64,000 bases of DNA from Romboutsia lituseburensis (GCF_024723825.1 NZ_JANQBQ010000001.1:1116001-1180000), one strand, 5' to 3'; shown: positions 47,315-56,226, counted from the stretch's first letter. A program made the numbers and translations. The notes: a model not told the origin generated them from the sequence alone.

Positions 47315-47935
47315 TTATTTCGTTTTTTCATTTGTATTGTTATTTACATTTATACCTAATTTTTTATTCATTTCATCAATCATTTTTGTAAATTCACTTT
47401 TACTTTCATCTTTAATTTTAACACTTTCATCAACTAATTTTATATATTCTTCTTGTGTTTTTGACACTGCATCTTTTGGAATTTCATCTAGTTTTTTTAA
47501 TTTGGCATCTATATTAGCTATAGTTTTTTCACCTTCTGCTATTAAGCTCTCATTCATTTTTTTAATATTAGTATCATCTGTTTTTATATCATTTTTTAAT
47601 GAATTTACAAATGCTTGTGTTTTTTCTTTACTTGTTTTATAAGCCATTTTTACATTTTCTAAATATTTTTCATTTCCTGGATATTCATTAGTAGTATAAT
47701 ATTCTGTCACTTTTTCTGGAGTTAGATACATTTGATAGTCTTTAAGTCCAGTTTCGTAATCTCCGTAAACTTTAGAATATTTATTTAGATATTCTTTATC
47801 TACAACTTTAGTTTCTTCTGTAGTAGGTGTTTCTACTTTTTTTTCTTCAACAGTTTTAGTTTTGCTAGTACACCCAGTCATACCAAGTATTAATGCTAAT
47901 GATAGTCCTGTCGTTGTGATTTTTTTTAAATTCAT
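47315..47935 (-). CDS. Lipoprotein with coiled-coil-like helical domain
   Basis: A lipoprotein signal with lipobox GMTGC (Cys near residue 22) is followed by a Thr/Lys/Glu linker and a charged helical region of about 160 residues. I chose ATG 47935, 6 bases after GGAGG, two codons inside the longest frame. No enzyme motif is visible and I do not recognise a family. The leader has the arm pair TTTTATGT/ACATAAAA at 47961-47980. Confidence 0.75.
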   Translation of the reverse strand: MNLKKITTTGLSLALILGMTGCTSKTKTVEEKKVETPTTEETKVVDKEYLNKYSKVYGDYETGLKDYQMYLTPEKVTEYYTTNEYPGNEKYLENVKMAYKTSKEKTQAFVNSLKNDIKTDDTNIKKMNESLIAEGEKTIANIDAKLKKLDEIPKDAVSKTQEEYIKLVDESVKIKDESKSEFTKMIDEMNKKLGINVNNNTNEKTK

Positions 47936-48050
47936 AGCCATCCTCCTATTTTTGTATGTATTTTATGTGTATACATAAAATAAAATTAAGTAAATTACTA
48001 TATTATTATTTGTATATTTTAAAATTTTATTACATTTTTTAATCCCCTTA

Positions 48051-48104
48051 TTGATATTGATTGTCATTTGTATTATAATCACATTAATATTAATAATCAT
48101 TTTC
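48051..48104 (+). promoter_or_regulatory. Promoter with two Fur-type boxes
   Basis: TTGATA (48051-48056), 17-base spacer and TATAAT (48074-48079) make a good promoter. Bases 48053-48071 match the 19-bp Fur consensus at 13 positions and 48086-48104 at 15 positions, one over the -35 and one at the transcript start. Iron repression of the following gene is expected. Confidence 0.7.
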
Positions 48105-48121
48105 AATAAGGAGTTGTCATT

Positions 48122-48706
48122 ATGAAATGCTATGCATGCGAAAATAAATTAAATTCATCATATATAAATTGGTTACTAGAACTATTAGGTCCTGTTCTTA
48201 TGGGATCTAAGCCTTGTGAAATATTATCTATACCTGTATTTGATAACGATAAAGAATATAAATTATCTGAAATAAAAAAACACTTTAAACTTTGTTCAAA
48301 GATTGATTTTATAATAATTGATAAAGAAAAAAAAGGATTGAAAATTTTATTTATTAATAAAACATCTTTGAGCAGCCAACTAGAGAATGTTAAAATTCAA
48401 AATTTTTTAAAATACCTAGATTATCCAAGTCCAAATGATTTAGATAGCTGTTTAAATCATTTAATAGAAAAATTATATTCAGATGAGTTTCCTGATGAGA
48501 TAGGTATTTTTTTAGGATACCCACTAAAAGATGTAGTTGGATTTATGGGATACGGTAATTATGAATTCCAATCAACTAAATATTGGAGAGTTTATGGAGA
48601 TCCAAAGCCCTCAGAAGACTTATATTCTAAATTTTTAAGTCATCGAAAAAATATTAGGAATTTACTAAATAGCTATAGTGCAAAATTTATACTTTCTAAT
48701 TTTTAA
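48122..48706 (+). CDS. DUF3793 family protein
   Basis: The 194-residue protein matches the DUF3793 pattern: an N-terminal half built around SKPCEILSIP, then the conserved FPDEIGIFLGYPLKDVVGFMGY and a C-terminal KYWRVYGDPKPSE segment. Its biochemical role is not established; members often sit with iron-regulated or flavodoxin genes, which agrees with the Fur-type boxes here. AAGGAG lies 9 bases before the ATG. Two further cysteines near the start (CYAC) could bind a metal. Confidence 0.85.
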   Translation: MKCYACENKLNSSYINWLLELLGPVLMGSKPCEILSIPVFDNDKEYKLSEIKKHFKLCSKIDFIIIDKEKKGLKILFINKTSLSSQLENVKIQNFLKYLDYPSPNDLDSCLNHLIEKLYSDEFPDEIGIFLGYPLKDVVGFMGYGNYEFQSTKYWRVYGDPKPSEDLYSKFLSHRKNIRNLLNSYSAKFILSNF

Positions 48707-48733
48707 TAAGCCTATTAACCATTAAAATAAATA

Positions 48734-48779
48734 AAAAAGATATTTACAGTTATTTTACTTCCTGTAAATATCTTTTTTA
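48734..48779 (+). terminator. Terminator after the DUF3793 gene
   Basis: AAAAAGATATTTACAG and CTGTAAATATCTTTTT form a perfect 16-bp stem with a T run. Confidence 0.9.
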
Positions 48780-48791
48780 GATTTTATGGAA

Positions 48792-48860
48792 TTATCTATT
48801 ATAGCGAATGATTTGTCCTGCCATAAAATTTTCACATATGTCTTTTATTATTTCTGACAT
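48792..48860 (-). CDS. Possible 22-residue peptide downstream of the RNR gene
   Basis: ATG 48860 stands 8 bases after GGGGGG and opens a frame of 22 codons (MSEIIKDICENF onward) to TAA. The good ribosome site is the only support; it is too short for a family call. Confidence 0.3.
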   Translation of the reverse strand: MSEIIKDICENFMAGQIIRYNR

Positions 48861-48931
48861 AAAGCATCCCCCCACTTTTGAACCTAATAACAAATCAATA
48901 CATATTTCTACATTTCCACTATAAAATCCTT

Positions 48932-48984
48932 TTTTATGTTAATTTTTTTTAATTTTGCTTGTTTTATGTTAATTTTTTTTAATT
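48932..48984. repeat. 30-bp tandem duplication at the end of the RNR gene
   Basis: TTTTATGTTAATTTTTTTTA plus ATT occurs at 48932-48954 and again at 48962-48984, a period of 30 bases. The second copy spans the stop codon of the RNR gene. Confidence 0.8.
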
Positions 48985-51120
48985 ACATTTACTATATCCA
49001 CATTGTAAGCATATCCCACATCCGCCGGTTGGAATTATCGATTCATTTCCACATTCAGGACATACAAAACTTTCAACTTCATTTTCTTCAGTAGTTATAG
49101 CTAATTCATTTTCTATATTTTTTTCTTCATACATATTTTCTTTTTTAGTATTTTTAGGCTTTTCATTCAAAAGTACTCCGCCTCTTTGGCATCCATCTCT
49201 ATATATAGTTATTCCTTTCAAATTATTTTTCCATGCATCCATATATATATCATATACATCTTCTACTGTTGATTCATATGGTATATTTATTGTAGATGAA
49301 ATGGAAGCATCTATATGTTTTTGCCATGCTTTTTGCATTTTGATTCTGTCTTCTGCTTTTAGGTTCATTGCTGTTACGAAAATGTCAGATAAATCTTCCT
49401 CATTATCTATACTATTTATATCCATATACTCCTTTACAATAGGTGTATAAACTTTATAATATACATCTTCATTGTGCAAACTTTCTGTCTTCCTTATATA
49501 TGATAAGTTGAACATCGGCTCTATTCCCCCACTTATACCTAACATCGTTGATATAGAACCTGTTGGTGGTATGGTTAGTAATTGTGAGTTTCTAATGCCA
49601 TATGTTTTTACTAAATCAGCTGTATCCTTGTCAATATTTTCTTTAAAGAATCTTGACTTCATTATAGCCTCTTCATTATACATTTCATATACTCCATAGT
49701 CTTTAGCTAATAATGCAGATTGTTTAACTGCTTCGTTTAACATTATTTTTGATAGTTTTTCACAAAGTTTTATAGATTTTTCACTTCCATATCTTATATT
49801 TAATTTTATAAGCATATCAGCTATTCCCATAACACCTAGTCCAATTTGTCTATACTTAGATACTGTTTCTTTTTGAATGCCTAATGGATGTAATGGTAAC
49901 CCTTCTTCTAATACTTCATTTAAACCTATTACACAATCAGATACACACGCTCTAAATTTTTTAATATCAAAAATAGCATTTTCTGTAAATGGCTCTACTA
50001 TAAATTCAGCTAAATTTATAGAACCAAGTAAGCAACTCCCACCTGCTGGAAGTGGTTCTTCTGCACATGGATTTACACCTGCATATTTAAAGTTTTTATC
50101 TTCACTTAATAAATGATTTTTTTCTATATTGTCCCAAAACAATATACCAGGCTCCGCAAAATCCCAATTATTCTTTATAAGCTTCATAAATAACTTATAA
50201 GCATCAACTTTTTTAGTTATTACTTCTTTTGTTTCTTGTATTTCAAATTTACATTCATATGTTTCTTTATTTTCAACAGCATTCATAAATCTATCATTAA
50301 TTCTTACTGAAATATTAGCTTTCGTAACCTTATCTAAGTCTGTCTTTATATCTATAAAGTCTTCTATATCTGGATGGTTTACATCCATAGATATCATTAA
50401 AGCCCCACGTCTTCCTCTTTGTCCAATAAGACCTGTAGTCATTGAATAAAGATCCATAAATGAAACAGCTCCAGTTGTAGTTTTAGCCGAGTTGTGTACC
50501 TTAGAACCTCTAGGTCTTAAGTTAGATATATCAATTCCAACTCCACCACCATAGCTGAAAGTTCTCGCAAGATACTTAGCTGTATCAAATATTGATTCTA
50601 TATTATCATTAGGTGGTTGTAAAACATAACAGTTTGAATAAGTTACTTTTATTCCATCTTTAGATAATCCTCTATTTGCTAATATTCTACCTGCGAATAA
50701 AAATTTTCTTTCTCTTATTAACTTTTCTATTTTTTTATTTGCTCCTGAAACTCTTACTAACCATTCATTAAAGTTTTCATGGTTATATTGGTACTTATTG
50801 TTCCAAATTGATTTTTGTAACTGGTCCATTTGCCATTTGGACTTTCTTATATCTGATCTTTTTTCTCTATATAATATATATTTTTTAGCAACATCTTTTC
50901 TATTTGATTCCATAAGTAGTAATTCTACATTATCTTGAATTTCTTCTACACTTATATTTTCATTTGAAGACAGTACTCTATCTTCAATTTTAATAGCTAT
51001 ATTTTTTGCTAATTTTTCATCTATTCCATATTTGCTATTTATTGTTGACTTATATATAGCATTTATTATTTTATTTTTATCAAAATTCTCTTTGCTTCCA
51101 TCCCTTTTTATTATTTTCAT
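48979..51120 (-). CDS. nrdJ: Adenosylcobalamin-dependent (class II) ribonucleotide reductase
   Basis: An N-terminal ATP-cone (residues 1-90, MKIIKRDGSKENFDKNKI) precedes the reductase barrel with YSNCYVLQPPNDN, GGGVGIDISNLRPRGS, the catalytic NPCAEEPLPAGGSCLLGSIN and PTGSISTMLGISGGIEP. A C-terminal zinc-ribbon has CPECGN and CGICLQCGYSKC. At 713 residues with this tail it fits the B12-dependent class that makes deoxynucleotides with or without oxygen. The leader has two NrdR-type boxes. I see no B12 riboswitch. Confidence 0.88.
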   Translation of the reverse strand: MKIIKRDGSKENFDKNKIINAIYKSTINSKYGIDEKLAKNIAIKIEDRVLSSNENISVEEIQDNVELLLMESNRKDVAKKYILYREKRSDIRKSKWQMDQLQKSIWNNKYQYNHENFNEWLVRVSGANKKIEKLIRERKFLFAGRILANRGLSKDGIKVTYSNCYVLQPPNDNIESIFDTAKYLARTFSYGGGVGIDISNLRPRGSKVHNSAKTTTGAVSFMDLYSMTTGLIGQRGRRGALMISMDVNHPDIEDFIDIKTDLDKVTKANISVRINDRFMNAVENKETYECKFEIQETKEVITKKVDAYKLFMKLIKNNWDFAEPGILFWDNIEKNHLLSEDKNFKYAGVNPCAEEPLPAGGSCLLGSINLAEFIVEPFTENAIFDIKKFRACVSDCVIGLNEVLEEGLPLHPLGIQKETVSKYRQIGLGVMGIADMLIKLNIRYGSEKSIKLCEKLSKIMLNEAVKQSALLAKDYGVYEMYNEEAIMKSRFFKENIDKDTADLVKTYGIRNSQLLTIPPTGSISTMLGISGGIEPMFNLSYIRKTESLHNEDVYYKVYTPIVKEYMDINSIDNEEDLSDIFVTAMNLKAEDRIKMQKAWQKHIDASISSTINIPYESTVEDVYDIYMDAWKNNLKGITIYRDGCQRGGVLLNEKPKNTKKENMYEEKNIENELAITTEENEVESFVCPECGNESIIPTGGCGICLQCGYSKCN

Positions 51121-51186
51121 AAAAGTTGTACGCTCCCATTCTTTATCTTGTAATACTATTTTTTTATACCCATTTTTATTTTTTTA

Positions 51187-51232
51187 ACACAATATATTGA
51201 ATGTTTTTCTATCCTTCTTCTATATATTGTGT
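51187..51232 (-). promoter_or_regulatory. Pair of NrdR-type boxes before nrdJ
   Basis: Two 16-bp elements, ACACAATATATTGAAT (51187-51202) and CTTCTATATATTGTGT (51217-51232), match the NrdR consensus acaCwAtATaTwGtgt. Their starts are 30 bases apart, close to the three-turn spacing usual for NrdR. Confidence 0.65.
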
Positions 51233-51389
51233 TTTCATAAAGTATTTATTCAAAATAAAAATCTATCATTTATAAACATATATTTTTATTTTTAATACTA
51301 AAATCGTTAATTAACTTATCTCTTATAACTATATTTTTACTAAATTTTGAAAAAATTTTAATTTTTTTCATTTATTATTAACTTAGTAC

Positions 51390-51418
51390 TTGATTTTATT
51401 TTTTATATAAGTTATACT
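51390..51418 (+). promoter_or_regulatory. Promoter of the cold-shock gene
   Basis: TTGATT (51390-51395), 17-base spacer, TATACT (51413-51418). The expected start near 51425 places a hairpin at the very 5' end of the transcript. Confidence 0.65.
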
Positions 51419-51425
51419 TAATAAA

Positions 51426-51458
51426 CAAGCTTAGATAATAAGCTTGCATTTTTTTTAA
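51426..51458 (+). promoter_or_regulatory. Terminator-like hairpin at the 5' end of the csp leader
   Basis: CAAGCTTA and TAAGCTTG pair around 5 bases, then CATTTTTTTT follows, only 20 bases before the gene. Its form is that of an intrinsic terminator. It could be an attenuator or a 5' stabiliser of the csp message. Confidence 0.6.
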
Positions 51459-51477
51459 TATATGGAGGTTTTTTCTC

Positions 51478-51678
51478 ATGAAAAACGGAATAGTAAAATG
51501 GTTTAACAGCGAAAAAGGATTTGGATTCATATCTGTAGAAGGTGGAGATGACGTATTCGTACATTTCTCAGCTATACAAGGTGACGGATTCAAAACTTTA
51601 GAAGAAGGACAAGAAGTTAGCTTCGAAATAGTTGAAGGAAACAGAGGTCCTCAAGCTGCAAATGTAAATAGAATATAA
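51478..51678 (+). CDS. Cold-shock protein, CspA family
   Basis: The 66-residue single cold-shock domain has RNP1 ([10 protein letters not shown]) and RNP2 ([10 protein letters not shown]) motifs. It binds single-stranded RNA or DNA and acts as an RNA chaperone. Codon use is noticeably less AT-biased than the neighbours, as expected for a highly expressed gene. TGGAGG lies 9 to 10 bases before the ATG. Confidence 0.97.
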   Translation: MKNGIVKWFNSEKGFGFISVEGGDDVFVHFSAIQGDGFKTLEEGQEVSFEIVEGNRGPQAANVNRI

Positions 51679-51715
51679 TTATTATTTTTAATATTAATAT
51701 ATATATTTTTATTTC

Positions 51716-51746
51716 AAAAAAAGAAGCTTTCAAGCTTCTTTTTTTG
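51716..51746. terminator. Bidirectional terminator after csp
   Basis: AAAAAAAGAAGCTT and AAGCTTCTTTTTTT form a 14-bp stem with a 2-3 base loop. Confidence 0.9.
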
Positions 51747-51791
51747 TTGTTTTATTCTATTTATTTTCTAATTTATATTTAAATTTGATAC

Positions 51792-52235
51792 TTAATTTAA
51801 ATTTTCTATATTGTATTTAGGAGCCTTCTCAAACTTAATTTTGCCTTTTTCCTCAACTATAGCCTTCGGTATTATTTTATCTATCCCTATTTTTGATGTT
51901 ATTTCATCTACTTTTAATACATCATTTAAATCTTTTAATATAGCTTGAATCGGATAAAATTTATGAACTATTTCAGGGCTATATATTAAAAAAGAACTTG
52001 AAATCAAAAATATAATTCCTATTACTATTTTATTTTTCCTTTGATTAATTCTTTTTTCTTCTTCTATATCTGATTGAGCTTGATCGATTGATTCTTTTAC
52101 CCATAATTTCAAGTCTTTCGATGCCTTTATATTTTCTATTTTATTTTTATCTATATAAAAATCATCCATATATTTATCAATTTCTCTTATGCTTATATTA
52201 TTATCTTTATTGTTCTTTTTCTTGTTCAATATCAT
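51792..52235 (-). CDS. Putative membrane anti-sigma factor
   Basis: The 147-residue protein overlaps the ECF sigma gene, has a charged cytoplasmic N-terminal half (IREIDKYMDDFYIDKNKIENIK, about 70 residues), one membrane helix (IVIGIIFLISSSFLIY) and a short external part. That layout and position fit an anti-sigma factor holding the ECF sigma at the membrane. It lacks the zinc motif H-x3-C-x2-C. ATG 52235 is close behind AAGGAGG; a TTG two codons later is an alternative start. Confidence 0.7.
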   Translation of the reverse strand: MILNKKKNNKDNNISIREIDKYMDDFYIDKNKIENIKASKDLKLWVKESIDQAQSDIEEEKRINQRKNKIVIGIIFLISSSFLIYSPEIVHKFYPIQAILKDLNDVLKVDEITSKIGIDKIIPKAIVEEKGKIKFEKAPKYNIENLN

Positions 52236-52749
52236 CAACCTCCTTTAATAATTTTTTCATATCCAGTATTCCTTTTTTTAAATTAATTTTTATTTCATTA
52301 ATAGTAATTTCTAATATATTTGATATTTCTTCTAGCTTTAATCTTTCTATATATCTTAGGATTATTACATCTTTATATTTATTTTCTAATTCATCTATTG
52401 CATTATATAAATTTATTTTAGTATCTATCATATCCCCAATTATAAACTCTTTTATATAAGAGTTTTTACTATGCTCTAGGTCTATCATACCGTGCTTGCA
52501 TAAAAAATCATTACATTCATTTATAAGAATTTTACTTATCCATCTTTTAAAATACTTAGGATCATTTAAAGTATGAATATTTTTATAAGCTTTATAAATT
52601 GTTTCTTGTATAATCTCTTTTACATCTTCTTCATACTTACATCTTATATAAGCTTCTCTATACAATCTATCAGAATATTTATCTATTAAATTTTCAAATG
52701 ACTGCCTGTCTCCATTAATTGCTCTTTTTACTGTTACTATATCTTCCAT
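52207..52749 (-). CDS. ECF-type RNA polymerase sigma factor
   Basis: The 180-residue protein has sigma region 2 (about 10-75: FENLIDKYSDRLYREAYIRC, EIIQETIYKAYKNI) and region 4 (about 115-170: ELENKYKDVIILRYIERLKLEEISNIL). AAGGAG precedes the ATG. It is co-translated with the presumed anti-sigma factor. It lies divergent from the SGNH/MBOAT pair, whose envelope role would suit ECF control, but I found no matching AAC/CGT-type promoter. Confidence 0.9.
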   Translation of the reverse strand: MEDIVTVKRAINGDRQSFENLIDKYSDRLYREAYIRCKYEEDVKEIIQETIYKAYKNIHTLNDPKYFKRWISKILINECNDFLCKHGMIDLEHSKNSYIKEFIIGDMIDTKINLYNAIDELENKYKDVIILRYIERLKLEEISNILEITINEIKINLKKGILDMKKLLKEVDDIEQEKEQ

Positions 52750-52860
52750 TATTTCTCCTTACTATATTTTAATTTTCGTTTATTAACATAATATGGATCG
52801 CTCTATTATTATTTATTTCGATATAATATTTTAACATATTTAGCTATATAAAACCTATAT

Positions 52861-52921
52861 ATTAAAAATTTATAGTTATAAATTTTTAATATAAGAATAA
52901 GTATTGTTCTATTCTTATATT
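52861..52921. repeat. Two back-to-back hairpins between divergent operons
   Basis: A 30-base palindrome with 14-bp arms (52861-52890) is followed directly by AATATAAGAATA (52888-52899) paired with 52910-52921. They lie between the ECF sigma gene and the SGNH gene. Confidence 0.6.
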
Positions 52922-53041
52922 ATTCATTAAATTTAAGGTTTAAATATTGTAACCTTTATTTTTTATTATTAATCATTATAGATATGTTGTCCTAATATAA
53001 TATATAGTCATAAATATTTTATTTTAAAGGGGTGTTGTTAA

Positions 53042-53821
53042 ATGAAAAAAGGTTCGAAAAACTTCTTAATAACATTTTCTATGATTTGTGTAATATTTGT
53101 ACCAGCTATTGCTACATACTCCTTTGCTACTAAGTCTTCAACAAAGGAAGTTAAATTAAAAGAAACAAAAAAAATTAATAAAAATGTAGCTATGATAAAC
53201 GATCTTAATAAAAGTGATCTGTCTGAAATAGAAAAACAGATTAATAAAATTCAAATTTCCTATTATGGTATAGATAAAGATTTTCACAAAATAGATTATA
53301 ATAATATATTCAAAAAATGTGTTATTATGGGAGATTCTCAAGTGGAGGGATTAGCAGTTTATAATTTTTTTAATTATAATTCTATTATCGCAAAAAAAGG
53401 ATCAAATTTAGTAAATTCAAAGTCTAAATGCCAAATATTAAAAGATACAAAACCTTCAAAAGTTTTTATGTTATATGGCCTAAATGATATGATTATCTAT
53501 AAAGATAATGTAGATGAATTTATTAAAAATTATAAATATTTAGTAATAGAAGTGAAAAAATCACTGCCTAAATCTGAAATTTTTATAAATTCTATACTTC
53601 CTGTTCAAGAACAGGTAAAAGATAAAAATTCAATTTATAAAAATATAAATAAATATAATAAAGAATTAAAAAAAATGTGTTCAGAATTAAATATAACTTT
53701 TATTGATACATCTAATCTATTTCTTAATAATGATGAATTATATGAAAAAGACGGTATTCATTTAAAACCATTGTTTTATCCTGCATGGTTAGAACAATTA
53801 AAAAAACAAGCTAATTTATAA
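53042..53821 (+). CDS. Secreted or membrane-anchored SGNH hydrolase
   Basis: An N-terminal hydrophobic helix (about 8-28) precedes an SGNH fold with block I MGDSQVEGLAVY (Ser), a GLNDM block with Asn, and DGIHLKP near the end (Asp and His). Such enzymes esterify or de-esterify envelope glycans. GGGGTG lies before the ATG. It is followed 45 bases later by the MBOAT fusion gene in the same direction, so the two probably work together on O-acylation of a surface polymer (inference). Confidence 0.82.
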   Translation: MKKGSKNFLITFSMICVIFVPAIATYSFATKSSTKEVKLKETKKINKNVAMINDLNKSDLSEIEKQINKIQISYYGIDKDFHKIDYNNIFKKCVIMGDSQVEGLAVYNFFNYNSIIAKKGSNLVNSKSKCQILKDTKPSKVFMLYGLNDMIIYKDNVDEFIKNYKYLVIEVKKSLPKSEIFINSILPVQEQVKDKNSIYKNINKYNKELKKMCSELNITFIDTSNLFLNNDELYEKDGIHLKPLFYPAWLEQLKKQANL

Positions 53822-53866
53822 TTAATTATTTCAAATTAAAAATCAATAGAAAAAGAGGTTTTTTAT

Positions 53867-56179
53867 ATGAATTTTACTAACATATCTTTTATTTTTATAT
53901 TTTTACCTATAACATTAATCTTATATTATATATTTCCAAAAAGATTCAAAAACTTGATTTTGCTTATATCAAGTTTATTATTTTATTCGTTCGGAAAACC
54001 AATCTATATTTTATTAATGTTATTTACAACAGTATTTAATTATTATATGGGAATTTTTATAGATAAAAATAAGGAAAATAAATCAATAAGAAAAAAAATT
54101 TTTATATTTACTATAATAGTTGATATATCTATACTATTATTATTTAAATGCTACTCATTTTTAGTACATGATATATGTAGTTTATTACTCTTTGATATAA
54201 CTTCAATAAACACACGCATACCTTTAGGTATATCATTTTATACGCTTTTATCAATTTCTTACATAATTGATATTTATAGAGGCAATGTTAAAATTCAAAA
54301 AAATTTTATCTCAATAGCTCTTTATATTTCATTACTTCCTATACTAATATTTGGACCTATTGTAAAGTATAAAGATATAGAGTACCAATTATTTAATAGA
54401 AATGAAAGTATAAATAAACTTGGCAAAGGGATTGAACTATTTTTAATGGGTCTCGCTAAGAAAGTATTAATTGCTGATAATATAGGCATACTTTGGAAAA
54501 ATATTATTCATATAGATATCTCGAATTTATCAGTTGTTACTTCATGGGTTGGTATAGCAGCAGTGTCATTACATATTTATTTTAATATTAGTGCTTATTC
54601 TGATATGGCCATTGGTATTGGCAAAATGTTTGGTTTTGAAATTACTCCAAACTTTAATTATCCTTACATGTCTAAAAGTGTATGTGAATTTTTTAGAAGA
54701 TGGTTTGTATCTTTAGGTAGCTGGTTTAAAGATTACATCTACATTCCCCTTGGTGGAAACAAAGTATCTTCAAAGAAACAATCTTTAAATATATTATTAG
54801 TATGGCTAATAGTAGGTATTTGGGCTGGTTGTAGCTTAAACTATTTATTTTTTGCAATATATTTTGCTACTATCATATTGCTAGAAAAGACAGTTTTAAA
54901 AAATAAATTAAAAACATTTCCAAAATTTATTTGCCATCTATATACATTGATTATTGTTTCAATTGGCTGGATGTTATTTAGTATGAATGATTTATCTTCT
55001 TGTTTTAGTTACATTAAAGTAATGTTATTTATGTCTGGTAATCCTATTTTCAATAATTCCTCTTTGTATTACACTTACACTAATTTTATTTTACTAATTA
55101 TATCAATTATTTTATGTACTCCTTTTATTAGTAAAAAATTCTATAAGTTAAAACTTAGTGGATATGGTTTCCCAACGTTTATAAATATAGTAATATTTTT
55201 AATTTCTTTATCTTATTTAGTTAGCAGTATACCAGTAGATTCTAATTTTATAGGAAAAGAACTTTTTATAAAAGTTAAATCTAGTATTGATTTGATAGCT
55301 CTTAATAAAGATAATAATGATGTTTTCTTAGGTAAAGATGGATATCTTATAGAAAATTTTGTGCCTAATAATAATTATGAAATAAATAAAACTAGTGAAG
55401 CAATAAATAAATTTTCAATAAAAAACAAAAATTTAAATACTTACTTAGCGATAATACCAAATTCAGTTAGTATTTTAGAAAGTAAATTACCCAAGTATGC
55501 TCCAGTTAAAAATCAAAAATCTTATATTGATGAATTCGCAAAAAAATTAAATAAAAATACAAAATATATTAATACATTTGATGCTCTTAAGAAAGTATCT
55601 GATAAATATATTTATTATAAAACTGATAAACACTGGACCTCTTTGGGAGCCTATACTACCTTCTTAAAACTTCAAGAAGATATGTTATTAAGTTCTGATA
55701 CTTATTATGATGTAAAAAAAGTTAGTAATAATTTTACAGGAAATTTATGCTCTCAAAGTGGATTTAGAAGCAATAATTCTGATGATATAAACATTTATCT
55801 ACCTTCAAATACGAATACAGACTTTATTGTTAATTACTTAGATAATAAATCAAAAAAAACAACCCTTTATAATACTACTAAACTTGATTCTCAAGACAAA
55901 TATTCAGTATTTTTAAATGGTGACCATCCTATAATTGAAATTAATACAACAACTAATACTCCTAGACAATTACTTTTAATTAAAGATTCTTATGCAAATT
56001 CAATGGTTCCTTATCTTCTCGAGTCTTATAGTAAAATTACAATTGTAGATCCAAAATATTATTCTAATAATTTATATGATTTAATTGATGATAATAAATT
56101 TACAGATGTACTATTCTTATACAATGCAAATACTTTTTTTAAAGATACACATTTAGTAGATTTACTAAATCTTAAATAA
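53867..56179 (+). CDS. MBOAT (AlgI/DltB-like) membrane protein fused to a DHHW/AlgX-like SGNH domain
   Basis: Residues 1-470 carry about 12 helices with the MBOAT layout, and RRW-SLGSWFKDYIYIPLGG near 276-297 is the family landmark. The conserved histidines are missing: RRWH is RRWF (about 279), WHG is WAG (about 319-321) and the second HG motif is YFA (about 332-334). After the last helix a DHHW-type SGNH domain (about 490-770) follows, with Ser in IKDSYANS (about 708) and DKHW (about 587-590). The two domains are usually separate proteins. Likely role: acyl transfer onto an exported polymer, with altered chemistry. Confidence 0.85.
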   Translation: MNFTNISFIFIFLPITLILYYIFPKRFKNLILLISSLLFYSFGKPIYILLMLFTTVFNYYMGIFIDKNKENKSIRKKIFIFTIIVDISILLLFKCYSFLVHDICSLLLFDITSINTRIPLGISFYTLLSISYIIDIYRGNVKIQKNFISIALYISLLPILIFGPIVKYKDIEYQLFNRNESINKLGKGIELFLMGLAKKVLIADNIGILWKNIIHIDISNLSVVTSWVGIAAVSLHIYFNISAYSDMAIGIGKMFGFEITPNFNYPYMSKSVCEFFRRWFVSLGSWFKDYIYIPLGGNKVSSKKQSLNILLVWLIVGIWAGCSLNYLFFAIYFATIILLEKTVLKNKLKTFPKFICHLYTLIIVSIGWMLFSMNDLSSCFSYIKVMLFMSGNPIFNNSSLYYTYTNFILLIISIILCTPFISKKFYKLKLSGYGFPTFINIVIFLISLSYLVSSIPVDSNFIGKELFIKVKSSIDLIALNKDNNDVFLGKDGYLIENFVPNNNYEINKTSEAINKFSIKNKNLNTYLAIIPNSVSILESKLPKYAPVKNQKSYIDEFAKKLNKNTKYINTFDALKKVSDKYIYYKTDKHWTSLGAYTTFLKLQEDMLLSSDTYYDVKKVSNNFTGNLCSQSGFRSNNSDDINIYLPSNTNTDFIVNYLDNKSKKTTLYNTTKLDSQDKYSVFLNGDHPIIEINTTTNTPRQLLLIKDSYANSMVPYLLESYSKITIVDPKYYSNNLYDLIDDNKFTDVLFLYNANTFFKDTHLVDLLNLK

Positions 56180-56191
56180 AACAATAAAAAT

Positions 56192-56226
56192 CAAGGATAT
56201 AATAAATTATTATATCCTTGCCTTTT
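56192..56226 (+). terminator. Terminator after the MBOAT fusion gene
   Basis: CAAGGATATAATA and TATTATATCCTTG form a 13-bp stem, followed by CCTTTTTA. Confidence 0.8.

Noticed and set aside
51121-51420. Cobalamin riboswitch before the B12-dependent RNR
   Set aside because: The leader lacks the B12-box and the length needed; the NrdR boxes explain the visible symmetry.
52750-53041. ECF-type promoter (AAC with CGT) in the divergent region
   Set aside because: A TGTAACC string is present at about 52949, but no CGTC or CGTA follows at the right distance.
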